Part shown: positions 23,218 through 33,424 of the stretch, one piece after another
Layout: every line of letters starts with the position of its first letter
How positions within the stretch are numbered: position 1 is the first letter of the stretch
DNA from: Pieris napi
Lineage: Eukaryota > Arthropoda > Insecta > Lepidoptera > Pieridae
Length of the DNA stretch: 64,000 bases
Assembly (NCBI RefSeq): GCF_905475465.1
Contig: NC_062258.1
Span: forward strand, 1,488,001-1,552,000
Direction: 5' to 3'
Program-made: the position numbers and the translations under genes
The notes under the pieces: model-generated
Told to the model about the DNA's origin: nothing
Database searches by the model: none
What the model saw: the letters and a program-made list of their open reading frames with translations, nothing else

Positions 23218-23814
23218 GTGTTAACAGTTAATAATATTTATCTATATGTGTACAAAGTCTATAAATTTTTATCTTTTGTTTAAAAACGATCCCATATTCT
23301 CACTCAATCGCTAGGAAAATGAACATAATATAATATAACACACTATACGAAAATAAAAGAAAATAACAAACTTAACTTAACTTAACTTAAAGGGGTTAAA
23401 TAAACTAATTTTAACTATTTCTAAAACTACTCAATAAGCGAATTAATATATCTTTTATAGTGGAAAGTTATTGTAAAAGCTTATTATACGAGAACAATTT
23501 TATTATCTGTGGAAATACACACAATCGATTCTTAATTGACATTTGACAACAACAACCTTTGACAGCGTCACATCACGATTGATAGTTAGTAGTTATAATC
23601 TGTCAATGGGCTTTAATAACAAATAACAAATAACAATTAGAAATTAATATCATCAAAATAATAACAATTAGTAAACAAAGGTGAAGGTTATAAGTTACCA
23701 AATAAGTAATTAAAAAAAAAAGAACTTTTTAACACTTGAAACTCATGACAACAAACCAAGAAAAAGTTGATTATAACCCCAACACACGGAACACCAACAC
23801 TGTACAAACGGAAG
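23218..23814 (-). other. LINE-3 inter-ORF region
   Basis: AT-rich, about 600 bp between ORF1 and ORF2. No ORF of note. A short 'aactt' tandem (aacttaacttaacttaa) lies near 23372. Confidence 0.5.
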
Positions 23815-24543
23815 TTATTGACCCTTTTTTGGAGCCTTCTTATTACGGGTCTTGTCTCTTGTCAGCTTTGCATCATCAGCTGCGGACGATGACGGTATGC
23901 TGTCCGGAACTGAATCGAGTTCCTTCAGCGAAGAGATGCGGCGAAGTTTCCCATCAGCCCCTATCACTTGTACACGTCCATCGCGAGTCCAACATTTCGA
24001 GACGCCAAACCGCTTTCTTGCCTCCATAAATAGCGAGTGCCTTGATTTTGTCAGGAACTCAGACAAGGTTATTCCAGTGCCTTTAAGATTAGTTTTGGCA
24101 CCCCAGATCCTTAACTTGTCAGCATGCTAACGAAACTTTATTAATATAGGCCTAGGCTTGTCATTGGATCTTAATCCCACTCGATGGCAACGGGAGAGGC
24201 ACTGCTCCGTCACATAAGGACACTTTAAGAGTATGGATATCATATTTGCAATGGAGCCCGGGCTTTCATCCTTTGCTTCATTTACTCCATGCATCAACAG
24301 ACACTTTCGCCTACTGCGCATCTCCTGTTCATCCTGCACTCTAAATAGAATCGCCATCTGAGCTTGGAGATTCTCTAAGCAGAATAAAACAGAATTTTTG
24401 AATGCTTCAAATTCCCTAGCAAGTGGAGTTTGTTCCAGTGAGGGGGACCTATTCTGAGTTGCAATAAGGCGCTGCTGATACTCTTCCATTCTGGTAGACA
24501 CCATTTCGGATACATCCCTTAATGACTTTTTAAGATCCTCCAT
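23815..24543 (-). pseudogene. LINE-3 ORF1: RNA-binding protein with one stop codon
   Basis: About 243 codons. The N-terminus is predicted helical/coiled coil (MEDLKKSLRDVSEMVSTRME). The middle resembles the RRM-like core of LINE ORF1 proteins (RRKCLLMHGVNE; CHRVGLRSNDKPRPILIKFR). The C-terminal part has LKGTGITLSEFLTKSRHSLF and ARKRFGVSKCWTRDGRVQV. A single in-frame TAG at 24127-24129 separates the two halves without changing frame. The product would coat LINE RNA. Confidence 0.75.
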
Positions 24544-24600
24544 AATAAGGTGAAAGTGAAAAATTTATACAAGTTAAATTGAAGGTACTTGAAGAAGTGA

Positions 24601-25122
24601 TTTTCGAACTTTAAGTTTATTATAGTTAAATAAAGGATATTATTGAGAAAAAAATAGCGATTGATGTGTAGTGGGACACTAGTTCATCACTGTAACTGTA
24701 AGTTATAATGTTTAAACTGAAATACTACTTAATTTAAGAAAAAATCACGAGACACACCAATACACGCTTGCACTACCCACACGTCATGATCTAAAGACCA
24801 GATCTATTATGCAATGGAATGGTTTAATGTGTGATTGCTTTTAATGTTTCAATATAAACTTTATAAGAAATTTATATTTGCAATAAGTTCCTATATTGTA
24901 TGCCAATTACTTACATAACAAGGCACTTTCTTTTGCTAACTGTAGAATCGACTCCCGGTGGGGACCTTCTCTGAGAGATTGAACTGGAAATTTTTGGTGT
25001 TATGTAGAATGTATTAAGTCAAGTACCAGTCATAAAAATCATTAATATGTCAAATGGACACACGGAATATTAGTGTAATAAAGTTATTTCTTTCTTTCTT
25101 TTTTTTAAAGACTAAAATAAGA
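24601..25122. other. No gene; possible LINE 3' tail
   Basis: 'aataaagttatttctttctttc' at 25077 followed by T-rich sequence looks like the 3' end of some insertion (plus orientation). No coding remnant precedes it. Confidence 0.3.
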
Positions 25123-25728
25123 TATGTATATTTCGGAGCAATGGCGCTGGTATCAGCTGCCATTTTCATTATTTAATAACTTCATTACTTCAAAGTCAAA
25201 TTAGTTCAAACCAGTTATATGGTTTATTTGATTTGCCAATATTAATAGATCTGCAAATTATCAGACTATTTGATAGTCTGTAGTAATTTAATAGTCTTTA
25301 TTATTTATGTTGAAGCAATGGTGTTAGTGTCAGCTGCCATTGTCATTATCATTTAATAACGTCAAAGTCAAATTAGAGCAAAATCGTTAATACGAATGAT
25401 TTATTTAATTTGTCAATGTTGCTAGATCTAAAAATTTACGACTATTCAATGGTCGATGAATAATGACTATGGAGTCATTATTAATATTGCTAAAAATTAT
25501 TTATCATAATTTTAAATATTACCAACGCAATGACTATAAATATCAAAGATTACTTTAATTGAGACATTAAATTACTACAGACTATCAAATAGTTTATTAA
25601 TTTGCAGATGTATTAATATCGGAAAATCACATAAGGCATAACTGATTTGAACTTATTTGACTTTGAAGTTATTAAAGAATGAAATAATTGTCAGCCGATA
25701 CCAGCGCCATTACTCCGACATATATATA
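25123..25728. mobile_element. Inverted-repeat element with an extra internal arm copy
   Basis: The left arm (about 25123-25297, containing 'cggagcaatggcgctggtat', 'tcaaagtcaaattagttcaa', 'gactatttgatagtctgtag') is inverted at about 25556-25728. In the middle, about 25300-25470 is a third, diverged copy in direct orientation ('gaagcaatggtgttagtgtc'). No ORF. It reads as a foldback MITE nested in, or fused with, a relative. Confidence 0.75.
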
Positions 25729-26461
25729 AATCGTAATACATATTATAACTCGCATCGACCTTATCTGTTCTGAATTATGACAAAAAGTACCATGGTGTGC
25801 TAAAATATTAATTTTAAAAGTATTTAGTAGTTTAATCATAAAAAAACGAACAGGGAGATCCGATTTGTACAATACATAAGCATTGACTCAAGGATTCGCG
25901 AAAAATGCTATCATTCATTTCCAAAATCACAATCATATTTATTTGCATAAAGTAACCTTTAACACCCCTTTGTAACCAGACATAAACAGTTGACAATCGT
26001 TCCTAAGCATGCCACACGCTATTCTTCAAAACCACAATCATATCGTTCACATCGAAATTATTCCGAAATTACCCTGGAAATGTAAACAATACCACTTTCA
26101 ATTACAGCCTGGCCCTGTCTGGCGTAGCGTGTATTAAACCTGCCGGGCAAAAACGTCTGACCCAAATGACAGAGTGCAATCAAGTGAGCACAATCCTGGC
26201 ATTCATTTTTCAAAGTAAACTCGACAATAAGGCCCCATCAATCATCAGACAAAGAAGCTTGAAAATGCAGGCAAATACTTTTGTATTTCGCTATTAAGTG
26301 TGGCCAGTACCGACAGGGACGTACTTATGAGTAATGAGGTTTGTTATATTGTTAATGCAGTAGTTAAACTATTGCGTTAGGGTTTATTTCTTCTTAATTC
26401 TAAAGATAACTCATAATCTTACACGCTTTTACTTCAAGAGATTATATTTAATTATATCTTT
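25729..26461. other. No recognisable gene
   Basis: Spacer. A GC-richer patch near 26105-26160 has no open frame with splice sites. Confidence 0.4.
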
Positions 26462-27310
26462 TTTTTTTTTTTTATAGAACGGGGGGCAAACGGGCAGGAG
26501 GCTCACCTGATGTAAAGTGATACCGCCGCCCATGGACACTCTCAATGCCAGAGGGCTCGCGAGTGCGTTGCCGGCCTTTTAATAATTGGTACGCTCTTTT
26601 CTTGAAGGACCCTAAGTCGAATTGGTTCGGAAATACTTCAGTGGGCAGCTGGTTCCACATAGTGGTGGTGCGCGGCAAAAACTGCCTTGAAAAACGCTCA
26701 GTTGTGGAACGGCGGACGTTGAGGTGATACGGGTGGAATTTCGTATTCTGCCTCGACGTCCGATGATGAAACTCAGCTGCAGGTATTAATCCGAACAACT
26801 CCTCTGAACACTCTCCATGGTAAATGCGGTAGAAGATGCAGAGTGACCCCACATCTCTACGCAACGCCAAAGGATCAAGCCGATCGGAGAGGGATTGGTC
26901 GTCGACGATTCGAACCGCTCTGCGTTGTATACGGTCAAGTAGAAGGAGCTGGTACTGGGGAGCCCCCGCCCAGAGGTGAGAGCAGTACTCCATGTGGGGC
27001 CGAATTTGCGCTTTATATAGTTGCATGCGGTGGCCCGGAGTGAAGTACTGCCTCGCCTTGCTGAGCACACCAAGCTTTTTGGAGGCTAATTTAGCCTTTC
27101 CCTCCAAGTGACCGCGAAACTGAACGTCGTTCGATATGTCAACGCCAAGTATTCCAATGCTGGCTGTGGCTTTAAGAAGAGTGTTTTCGAAAAGAGGAGT
27201 AGCGACAAAGTGTATTTTTTTAGCGGAAAACGCGCAAACTTGTGTCTTCTTGGGGTTAAATTGGACTACTTTTCGCCTTTTCCCAAAGTAGTAGGCAGAG
27301 GCAATTCGAC
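26462..27310 (-). pseudogene. LINE-4: C-terminal part of a Jockey-type reverse transcriptase
   Basis: An open frame from about 27300 down to 26472 encodes the RT thumb and tail: VVQFNPKKTQVCAFSAKKIH, IGILGVDISNDVQFRGHLEG, YKAQIRPHMEYCSHLWAGAP, LDRIQRRAVRIVDD, TTTMWNQLPTEVFPNQFDLG and FKKRAYQLLKGRQRTREPSG. It lacks the YADD palm and everything upstream, so it is a 5'-truncated insertion, though the remaining frame is open. The T-run at 26460-26474 (plus strand) marks its A-rich 3' end. Confidence 0.85.
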
Positions 27311-27415
27311 TAAGGGTCAAAAAAAGAGCGTGCCAATTCTTAATCGGCCTGCCGCATTCGCGAGCCCTCTGGCAATGTGAGTGTTTATCATTTAACATCA
27401 GGTGAGCCTCCTCAT
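27311..27415 (+). mobile_element. LINE-4 3'-end fragment in opposite orientation
   Basis: 'gggtcaaaaaaagagcgtgc', 'attcgcgagccctctggcaa' and 'catttaacatcaggtgagcc' repeat the LINE-4 terminus, here on the plus strand and directly abutting the minus-strand copy. Confidence 0.75.
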
Positions 27416-27424
27416 TCCCTCAAG

Positions 27425-27660
27425 CCCGTCTTTTTGGTCCCGTGATACCATGGATCTTCACTTGCTAAGTCCTGATATACCTCTCTCGCTTCATGCACTT
27501 TCATGGCATTCCTTATGCATGCTCGAGTACATACAGTTGAACGACAAGGCCTACCCAACCTGACTTACCATCCACGGTTGCTGTGTATATACTACTTGTA
27601 ACATTTTCAGTCACTCCTTCTTCATGTCTAGACCACCTAAGCATTCCCTTTCGTTTCATT
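27425..27660 (-). mobile_element. Degraded C-terminal fragment of another LINE RT
   Basis: On the minus strand broken frames read MLRWSRHEEGVTENVTSSIY followed by TATVDGKSGWVG. This matches the 'WFGHxERM......Y...V.G..G.GRP' tail common to RTE/CR1-like LINEs. Several stops. Confidence 0.45.
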
Positions 27661-28180
27661 GTCATTTATTTTGTTTCTTTTGATTCAAACTGTAATACTT
27701 ATAATAAAATCGATTGTTCGATACATTTGGTAATTAATATGAATTGTGTTCTATAACCATCAAAGTTTTAATAATAAATATGCTGAGTTTGACTAATAGA
27801 AGATTAATAATTCAATCCATAACATTTGTTGTTATTAATAGCTTCACGGTATTTATAATACTTTCTAAGATTTTATTTAATTGTTAAACGGAAAGCGAAT
27901 AATTAAAATACTAATAATGTTTTAGTTCCATATTTCTATCGTTCTCACCGGCTCTGTCATAGACACTTATCGTGTAATTTGTAAACATATAGTCCCAATT
28001 TTCGACACCGCGTGCTAGCGTTCATTGTGTGATAATTGATGTCGTGGGAATCTCATAGTTATGTAATCGACTATGATGAATAAACATTGATTAAAGTTAT
28101 TTATTTTAAAATGCTCTATCAAATTATCAAATGGGTTACATGGAGTAGGTAGTAGGTAGACGACTAACGTTAACGTTTGT
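27661..28180. other. No recognisable gene
   Basis: AT-rich spacer. Confidence 0.4.
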
Positions 28181-28184
28181 TTTT

Positions 28185-28295
28185 TATAGAATAAAAGGGG
28201 GCAAAGGGGTCCTTCAAAAAAATAGCGAACGAATTCTTAAAAGGCCGGCAACGCAGTCTTGAGCCTTCTGGCAATCCTCCAGCCTGTTATAAAAA
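28185..28295 (+). mobile_element. LINE-4 3'-end fragment with A-rich tail
   Basis: 'ggtccttcaaaaaaatagcg', 'cttaaaaggccggcaacgca', 'cttctggcaatcctcc' and a run of 12 A at about 28291-28302. Confidence 0.65.
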
Positions 28296-28488
28296 AAAAA
28301 AAATTATAAAATGTTTTCGGTTTTGTTAATTATTATATTTTTAAAACACTTTTTATAGCAGATAGGCTTGCATTATATGTATTACTTAATAATATGTAGT
28401 TTTAATAACTAGTAAAATTATACACATATACACATACTTAAACACTCGAAAGCATATTTTAGCTTTATTAAAAGTATTTTATATTATA

Positions 28489-28867
28489 CTAGCTGGCCTG
28501 GCGAACATCATACCGCCTAACAGTCTATTCTTTTTTTTTTTAATACTTATTCTGCTATTCGGGTTGATAAGACAGCAAATACATTATGTCAAAAATAAAA
28601 ATTTACCTTCCCGGAACCCCTCCACTAACACTTGAACTCTATGATATGGTATTAAAGTTCAAATTGACTTTTAAGTATTATTACGAATATTTTGTATGGG
28701 AATATAGAAAAGTGTTGTTTATAAGCTTTTTCACTCAATTATTTTTTAATTTTTCTCCGTAAGAACAATCCTCGTACTTCAAGGTATATTATATAAAAAA
28801 ATCGGTCAAGCCGTTTTCATGTTATGTCGTGACAACGGAAAACGGGTTTCATTTTTATATATATAGA
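28489..28867 (-). mobile_element. Complete non-autonomous Helitron, 379 bp
   Basis: On the minus strand it starts TCTATATATATAAAAATGAA after an A and ends CTAG before a T, the Helitron A|T insertion pattern. The 3' end has a hairpin GGCG-gtatgatgtt-CGCC about 7 bases before CTAG. The 5' part has 'ggcttgaccgattttttt', analogous to the other Helitron 5' ends here. Non-coding. Confidence 0.85.
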
Positions 28868-28979
28868 TTTCATCTTACGCGCACATAATATCAACAGCAA
28901 ACAACATAAAACATTGTAATATTTCGTTCCTATAATAATAAAAAGAAAATGAAATAAGAGATTAGGTTTTTAGTTTTTT

Positions 28980-29205
28980 TTTTGTTAGATACAAGTTGGT
29001 GATTCTATAATTGTTTTAATAAGATTTGGTTATGGACTTCTTGCACTTTTCCCATCATATTTATTTTTTTAGTTTTTTTCCCTTACTAGGGTTGTCTCGA
29101 ATGGATCGCTTGTTAGCGATATAGTCGCGAGCGTTATAATTTTTATGTATGTTATTTGTTTTTCTATAAATGTAACGAAGTCAAAATAAATAAAGTTACA
29201 AAAAA
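28980..29205 (+). mobile_element. LINE 3'-UTR fragment, LINE-3-like
   Basis: 'gttgtctcgaatggatcgct' then 'tgttagcgatatagtcgcga' parallels the LINE-3 3' UTR (gttgcctggaagagatcgct, then a loop, then agcgataaggccgcc). It ends with 'gtcaaaataaataaagttac'. It keeps the ATCGCT-tgtt-AGCGAT stem-loop (29105-29120). Confidence 0.55.
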
Positions 29206-29451
29206 TACCAGAAGACAGCCCTGTTTATCGTAATTTACAAACATAAAGTACCAATTTTCGGTACCGTGTGCTTATTGTACGATAATGGACCTCGTGGGAA
29301 TTGATGCAGACTATCATCGCGGATATTGATTTGTTACCTTTCACCTCTGAGATGAAATTACCTTCCGGTTGAATGATTCCTAACTTTGTGCGTAATAAAA
29401 TAATATAAATCAGTGGCGCTACTACAAATATCTGGATATTACTCACAAAGC

Positions 29452-29750
29452 AGAGCAGTGTTGGCCTAGTGGCTTCATCGTGCGACTCTTATCCCTGAGG
29501 TCGTAGGTTCGATCCCCGGCTGTGTACCAATGGACTTTCTTTCTATGTGCGCATTTAACATTTGCTCGAACGGTGAAGGAAAACATCGTGAGGAAACCGT
29601 AGTAGACCCAAAAAGTCGACGTATGCCAGACACAGGAGTCTGATCACCTAATTACCTATTAGATAGACAAATGATCATGAAACATATCCAGAAATCTGAG
29701 GCCCAGGCCTAAAAAGGTTTAAGGCCTTAAAAGGCGCCACCGATTTTTTT
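29452..29750 (+). mobile_element. SINE-A copy, best-preserved promoter
   Basis: Full-length tRNA-headed SINE: 'gagcagtgttggcctagtgg' through 'gtaggttcgatccccggctg', body, 'aatctgaggcccaggcctaa', ending at a T-run. Length about 300 bp. Confidence 0.9.
29462..29516 (+). promoter_or_regulatory. Internal pol III promoter of SINE-A
   Basis: A box tggcctagtgg (29462-29472) and B box ggttcgatccc (29506-29516), spaced as in tRNA genes. The rest does not fold as a tRNA. Confidence 0.75.
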
Positions 29751-30697
29751 TAAAGCATAATCATCGATATAAGCCAAAAACTTAAACTTAAAACTTGCTT
29801 TTGTATTTGGGAGACGGTTTAAACGATAATTTTCAAAGTCTGTGATTATATTTTTCCAAAATAAAACTATATTAATATATGTACTTATTGTTTTATCAAG
29901 TTTTACTGTCAAAAGCAATTACAAAAATGCGAAAACTGATTTAAAAAAGCACGCTTTTAAATTTATTTTATGTTCATAAGAACTTTTTCCATAACATAAA
30001 ATGGACTTATTATAACAATACGTATTGTGATACTCATAAGAATAAAATCTTTGCTAATTTCATTTATCTTTTATGAAACCTATCAATACAGTATAGTTCA
30101 CATGCAGTAAGCGTGGGAAATACAATTAATTGATTACGAGCATAAAATGCGTAAAATAACTACTGCGCAATTATTTTTCTTGCAATCTCTACTAGCGCCT
30201 ATGAAACGTATTATAATGATAATTAGCGTTTATTTATCCACATCTTATTAGACGGCAAACAATTAAATAGGCTGGAAGTTGGAAGAGGAGTTCACTCGGA
30301 GTGGGGCCGCATATATGCAACGTATTCCTTTAAGTTAATTGTCATATATACGTCAAATTGCAAACCACGTTCAAGTACTTCGCTCTGGAGTCTATGACCT
30401 AGAGTAGGGCACAATCTATGATTTATATCTTTAATATAAGCGTTTTATTAACATAATATGTTCTAGTTTACCTTTTTAGTTTTAGTTTTATAAGTGATCA
30501 CCAGACACGTCAATAACTATGTTATTTATTTCTACATCGGTAATTATTTATTTATTAATAAATACATACACTATCGGTAAAGTACTAAGCCAATATGTCG
30601 CAATTAAATATATAATATTAAATACATAAGATACACAATATCGCTACTATGAACGCACTCCGCACTCCGCGAACATAGAAAATATCAATAATTCTTT
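29751..30697. other. No recognisable gene
   Basis: AT-rich spacer with only short shadow frames. Confidence 0.4.
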
Positions 30698-30978
30698 TTT
30701 TATTTATAGGAAGGGGCAAACGGGCACGAGGCTCACCTGTTGTTAAGTTATACCGCCGTCCATGGACACTCTTAATGCCAGAGCTCGCGAGTGTATCACC
30801 GTCGTTTTAAGAGTTGGTACCGACGTTGGTGGAAATACTTCAGTGGGCAGTTGGTTCCACATAGTAGTGGTGCACGGCAAAAATTGTCTTAAAGAACGCT
30901 CAGTTGTGGAACGACGGACGCCGAGGTGATACGGATGGTATTTTGTATTCGGCCTTGACGTCCGATGATGAAACTGCC
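30698..30978 (-). mobile_element. LINE-4 3'-end fragment
   Basis: The plus strand shows 'ggaaggggcaaacgggcacg', 'ggctcacctgttgttaagt', 'atacttcagtgggcagttgg' and 'cttgacgtccgatgatgaaa'. This is colinear with the last ~280 bp of the 26462 copy, with small deletions around the GRQRT codons. Confidence 0.8.
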
Positions 30979-31331
30979 AGGATTTCTTCTATATTAGAAA
31001 AATAGAAGAAACCGTGGTCGCAGTAGTCCAGTTTCCGATAGTTTAGTGGGTTTGCTACTAGCACCAAGTTCCACATAAAAATAATATAGCCTATGGAAGG
31101 TAATTAGATTTTTAAGGCACGTCCTACTACGGAGGTTACAAGTTTTTGACCATATTATATTTATTTACATAAATAATTAAAATGTTCTTATTTATATTTC
31201 ATCATTTGCATGCTACCATACCCGATTGTGCGATTATTTGTATTTCATCCAATTTATATACCACTTTCATGCCAAATAAAGACTTTATTATAAACATGGC
31301 CGGAATCAGAGCCGAGTTTCTTACCTTATTC
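30979..31331. other. No gene established
   Basis: Mostly AT-rich. An ATG in good context (aaacatggcc, 31298) opens a frame that runs straight into the MITE and is not supported otherwise. Confidence 0.35.
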
Positions 31332-31581
31332 TCAGACCTGCCCTGCGATTCTGTAACTCACTTTTCGAACTCACACAGCGGTTTTCGCATCGGCGGTCGC
31401 TCTCAAATCAGTCGTGAAGCAGTCATTTTATGATTTGGCATTCTGAAAAGGTGGGAGTTTGTAGTTTATTGTTTATCAGAATGCCAAATCATAAAATGAC
31501 TGCTTCACGACTGATTTGAGAGCGACCGCCGATGCGAAAACCGCTGTGTGAGTTCGAAAGTGAGTTACAGAATCGCAGGGC
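31332..31581. mobile_element. Palindromic MITE, family P
   Basis: Arms 31340-31446 and 31476-31581 are reverse complements over about 106 bp with a single 1-base gap, around a 29-bp centre. They include gccctgcgattctgtaact and tcagtcgtgaagcagtcatt. The left end extends to 'tcagacc', also the end of the 11031 copy. Such near-perfect arms mean recent origin or gene-conversion-like correction. No ORF of its own. Confidence 0.9.
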
Positions 31582-31981
31582 TGGCGTTCTTGAGGTTGAG
31601 GCCGCAGAGGTGACCTTGATGACTTTGTTTTTGATTTCGCATCAAACAACCAGCATTACAAAAACCGCAAAATTCTAATATATCGAATTTGGTTTTTGCA
31701 GCGAAAAAACATATCTACACTATTTATCAACGTAAAAAATATGCATCAACGGACCCAAACGGTAATAAAAACATGAATAATTCATCACGCTGCTTCAAAC
31801 AATATCTTTTGTTATCGACGTTGTCAATTATTGGTTTCCTATGATATGAAATATTTAAATTTTATTGCAAATAAAATCCTCTGGGCCTTTTTTGCTCCCC
31901 TTTTGTACGGTATATGAAATGCAAAAGGCTTTTCTATAAATAACAAGATAGTACAATAAGCCGAAGATTAGGGGATTCGTA
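31582..31981. other. No recognisable gene
   Basis: Bases 31582-31645 are GC-richer than the surroundings and open in one plus-strand frame (EVEAAEVTLMTL), but no splice acceptor was found. Confidence 0.35.
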
Positions 31982-32204
31982 GAGCCGTGTTGGCCTAGCG
32001 TGCGACTCTCATATCTGAGGTCGTAGGTTCACCAATAGACTTTCTTATACATTAGCTCGATGAAGGGAAACATCGTGAGGACCGGCTTGCCATAGACCCA
32101 AAAAGTCAACGGCGTGTGACTTGCCTGTTAGATTTAAAAATGATCATGAAACTGATTCAGAAATCTGACAAAGTTTGTAGCGCCACTGATTTGGCTTCCA
32201 CTCC
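31982..32204 (+). mobile_element. SINE-A copy with internal deletions
   Basis: 'gagccgtgttggcctagc' then 'gaggtcgtaggttcacc', 'catcgtgaggaccggcttgc', 'gtcaacggcgtgtgacttgc' and 'tttgtagcgccactgattt'. Several short blocks are missing relative to the full-length copy. Confidence 0.8.
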
Positions 32205-33172
32205 TGGTCACAGAACAAATTTTGTTAATTTTCAACTTTGATTTTGTTCCCTTTGGAGTAGAGTCTTGTAGCGTGGGGTTCAAGGCATATTCGCTAATTA
32301 ATGATTTAAGTTGGCGCCTGGTAGATAGAAGTATCGCAATACAGCGAGGCAATGCAGCCAGTGTTTAAGGTACACTGCCACAGGGACCAAACTTTTGAAA
32401 TGTGATTTGATTTTCTATTTATTCATATTTAAATTATTATTTTGTTAATTTAGAAAAATAGTGGCTTGTGGAGGTTAATCAGTATTGTGTATTAGATTAG
32501 CCAAAGTAACAATAGCGAGTGGCAAAAGTAAATTTATTTCACAATGAATTTTTCGTTATAATCTTTTATATGGTGTTTATCAATCAACAATTTCTTCCTT
32601 TAAAGGAAACAACTTTTTAACGGATTGAAGTAATGTATTTATGTATTATAAATTTACAATTATTTTAATATCTTCCTTCTTTAAAAATGTATATGGTAAG
32701 TATAATACCATAGAAAAGACACTGTATATCAATGATATATTAAGTGAATGTGAAATTCCTGCCTGATAATATTTCTATATTTGTACGTATATGATTCAAT
32801 TATAGAAATACTGTCTAATATACCAAATCGAAATATAATTGCCAAATGATGATTTCATTAGACATCAATCAGTAATAAACAAATAATAGGCTAGTACATT
32901 AGGAATACATTTCAATCGCCGATAAGTATATTTATTTTTAAATAAAAGAAAATTATAGTCAAGCGTGCCATTATACCGTCAAAGTATAACAATAAATTAA
33001 CCGAGTATCACTAGTAAAAATACTAGATGATATCATAAAAGAAACAATCACTAATATAAACATACAACATAAAATAAGAGTATACTAATTCTTGGATATA
33101 GTCACCAAAACTAGTACCAGAGTAGCAGTGCAAAACAAAAGACGAATTTAAGCATTTGACATTCGTTCGTCA
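32205..33172. other. No recognisable gene
   Basis: AT-rich spacer. Confidence 0.4.
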
Positions 33173-33424
33173 TTTTTTTTTTGGACAATTCACACCAATT
33201 GACCTAGTCCCATGCTAAGTTGGTGAAGCTTGTGTTATGGGTACTAGGAAACGGATATACATACATATTATAGATAGATAGACATATAAATACATATTTA
33301 AACACTCAAGACCTAAGCACAACACCAAATGCTCATCACATCGATGTTTGTCTCAGCCGGGGATCGAACCCGGGACCCATGGATTTGCAGTCAGGGGTAC
33401 TAACCACTAGACCAATGAGCCGTC
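33173..33424 (-). mobile_element. SINE-B copy 4
   Basis: Colinear with the other three; A and B boxes intact on the minus strand, T-rich left edge 33173-33182. Confidence 0.85.

Larger units (their letters stand above)
19943..24600 (-). mobile_element. LINE-3: nearly full-length CR1/Jockey-type non-LTR retrotransposon
   Basis: In transcript order (right to left): ORF1 (24543-23815), a gap of about 600 bp, ORF2 (23217-20308), a 3' UTR of about 360 bp with a stem-loop (20042-20057), and a (TAAA)n tail seen as (TTTA)n at 19946-19970. The 5' edge is approximate. Both ORFs carry disabling changes, so this copy cannot move by itself. Confidence 0.85.

Noticed and set aside
31298..31650. MITE inserted into a host exon: flanks on both sides are G+C-richer and can be read in one frame if the palindrome is ignored, and a donor-like gtaaga lies on the minus strand at the left.
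   Set aside because: The left 'tcagacc' belongs to the MITE end, as in the 11031 copy. No convincing acceptor exists and the peptide shows no domain.
6060..33424. True tRNA genes, suggested by intact A and B boxes with gggttcgatccc.
   Set aside because: Acceptor and anticodon stems do not pair, and the boxes are heads of repeated SINEs with A-rich tails.
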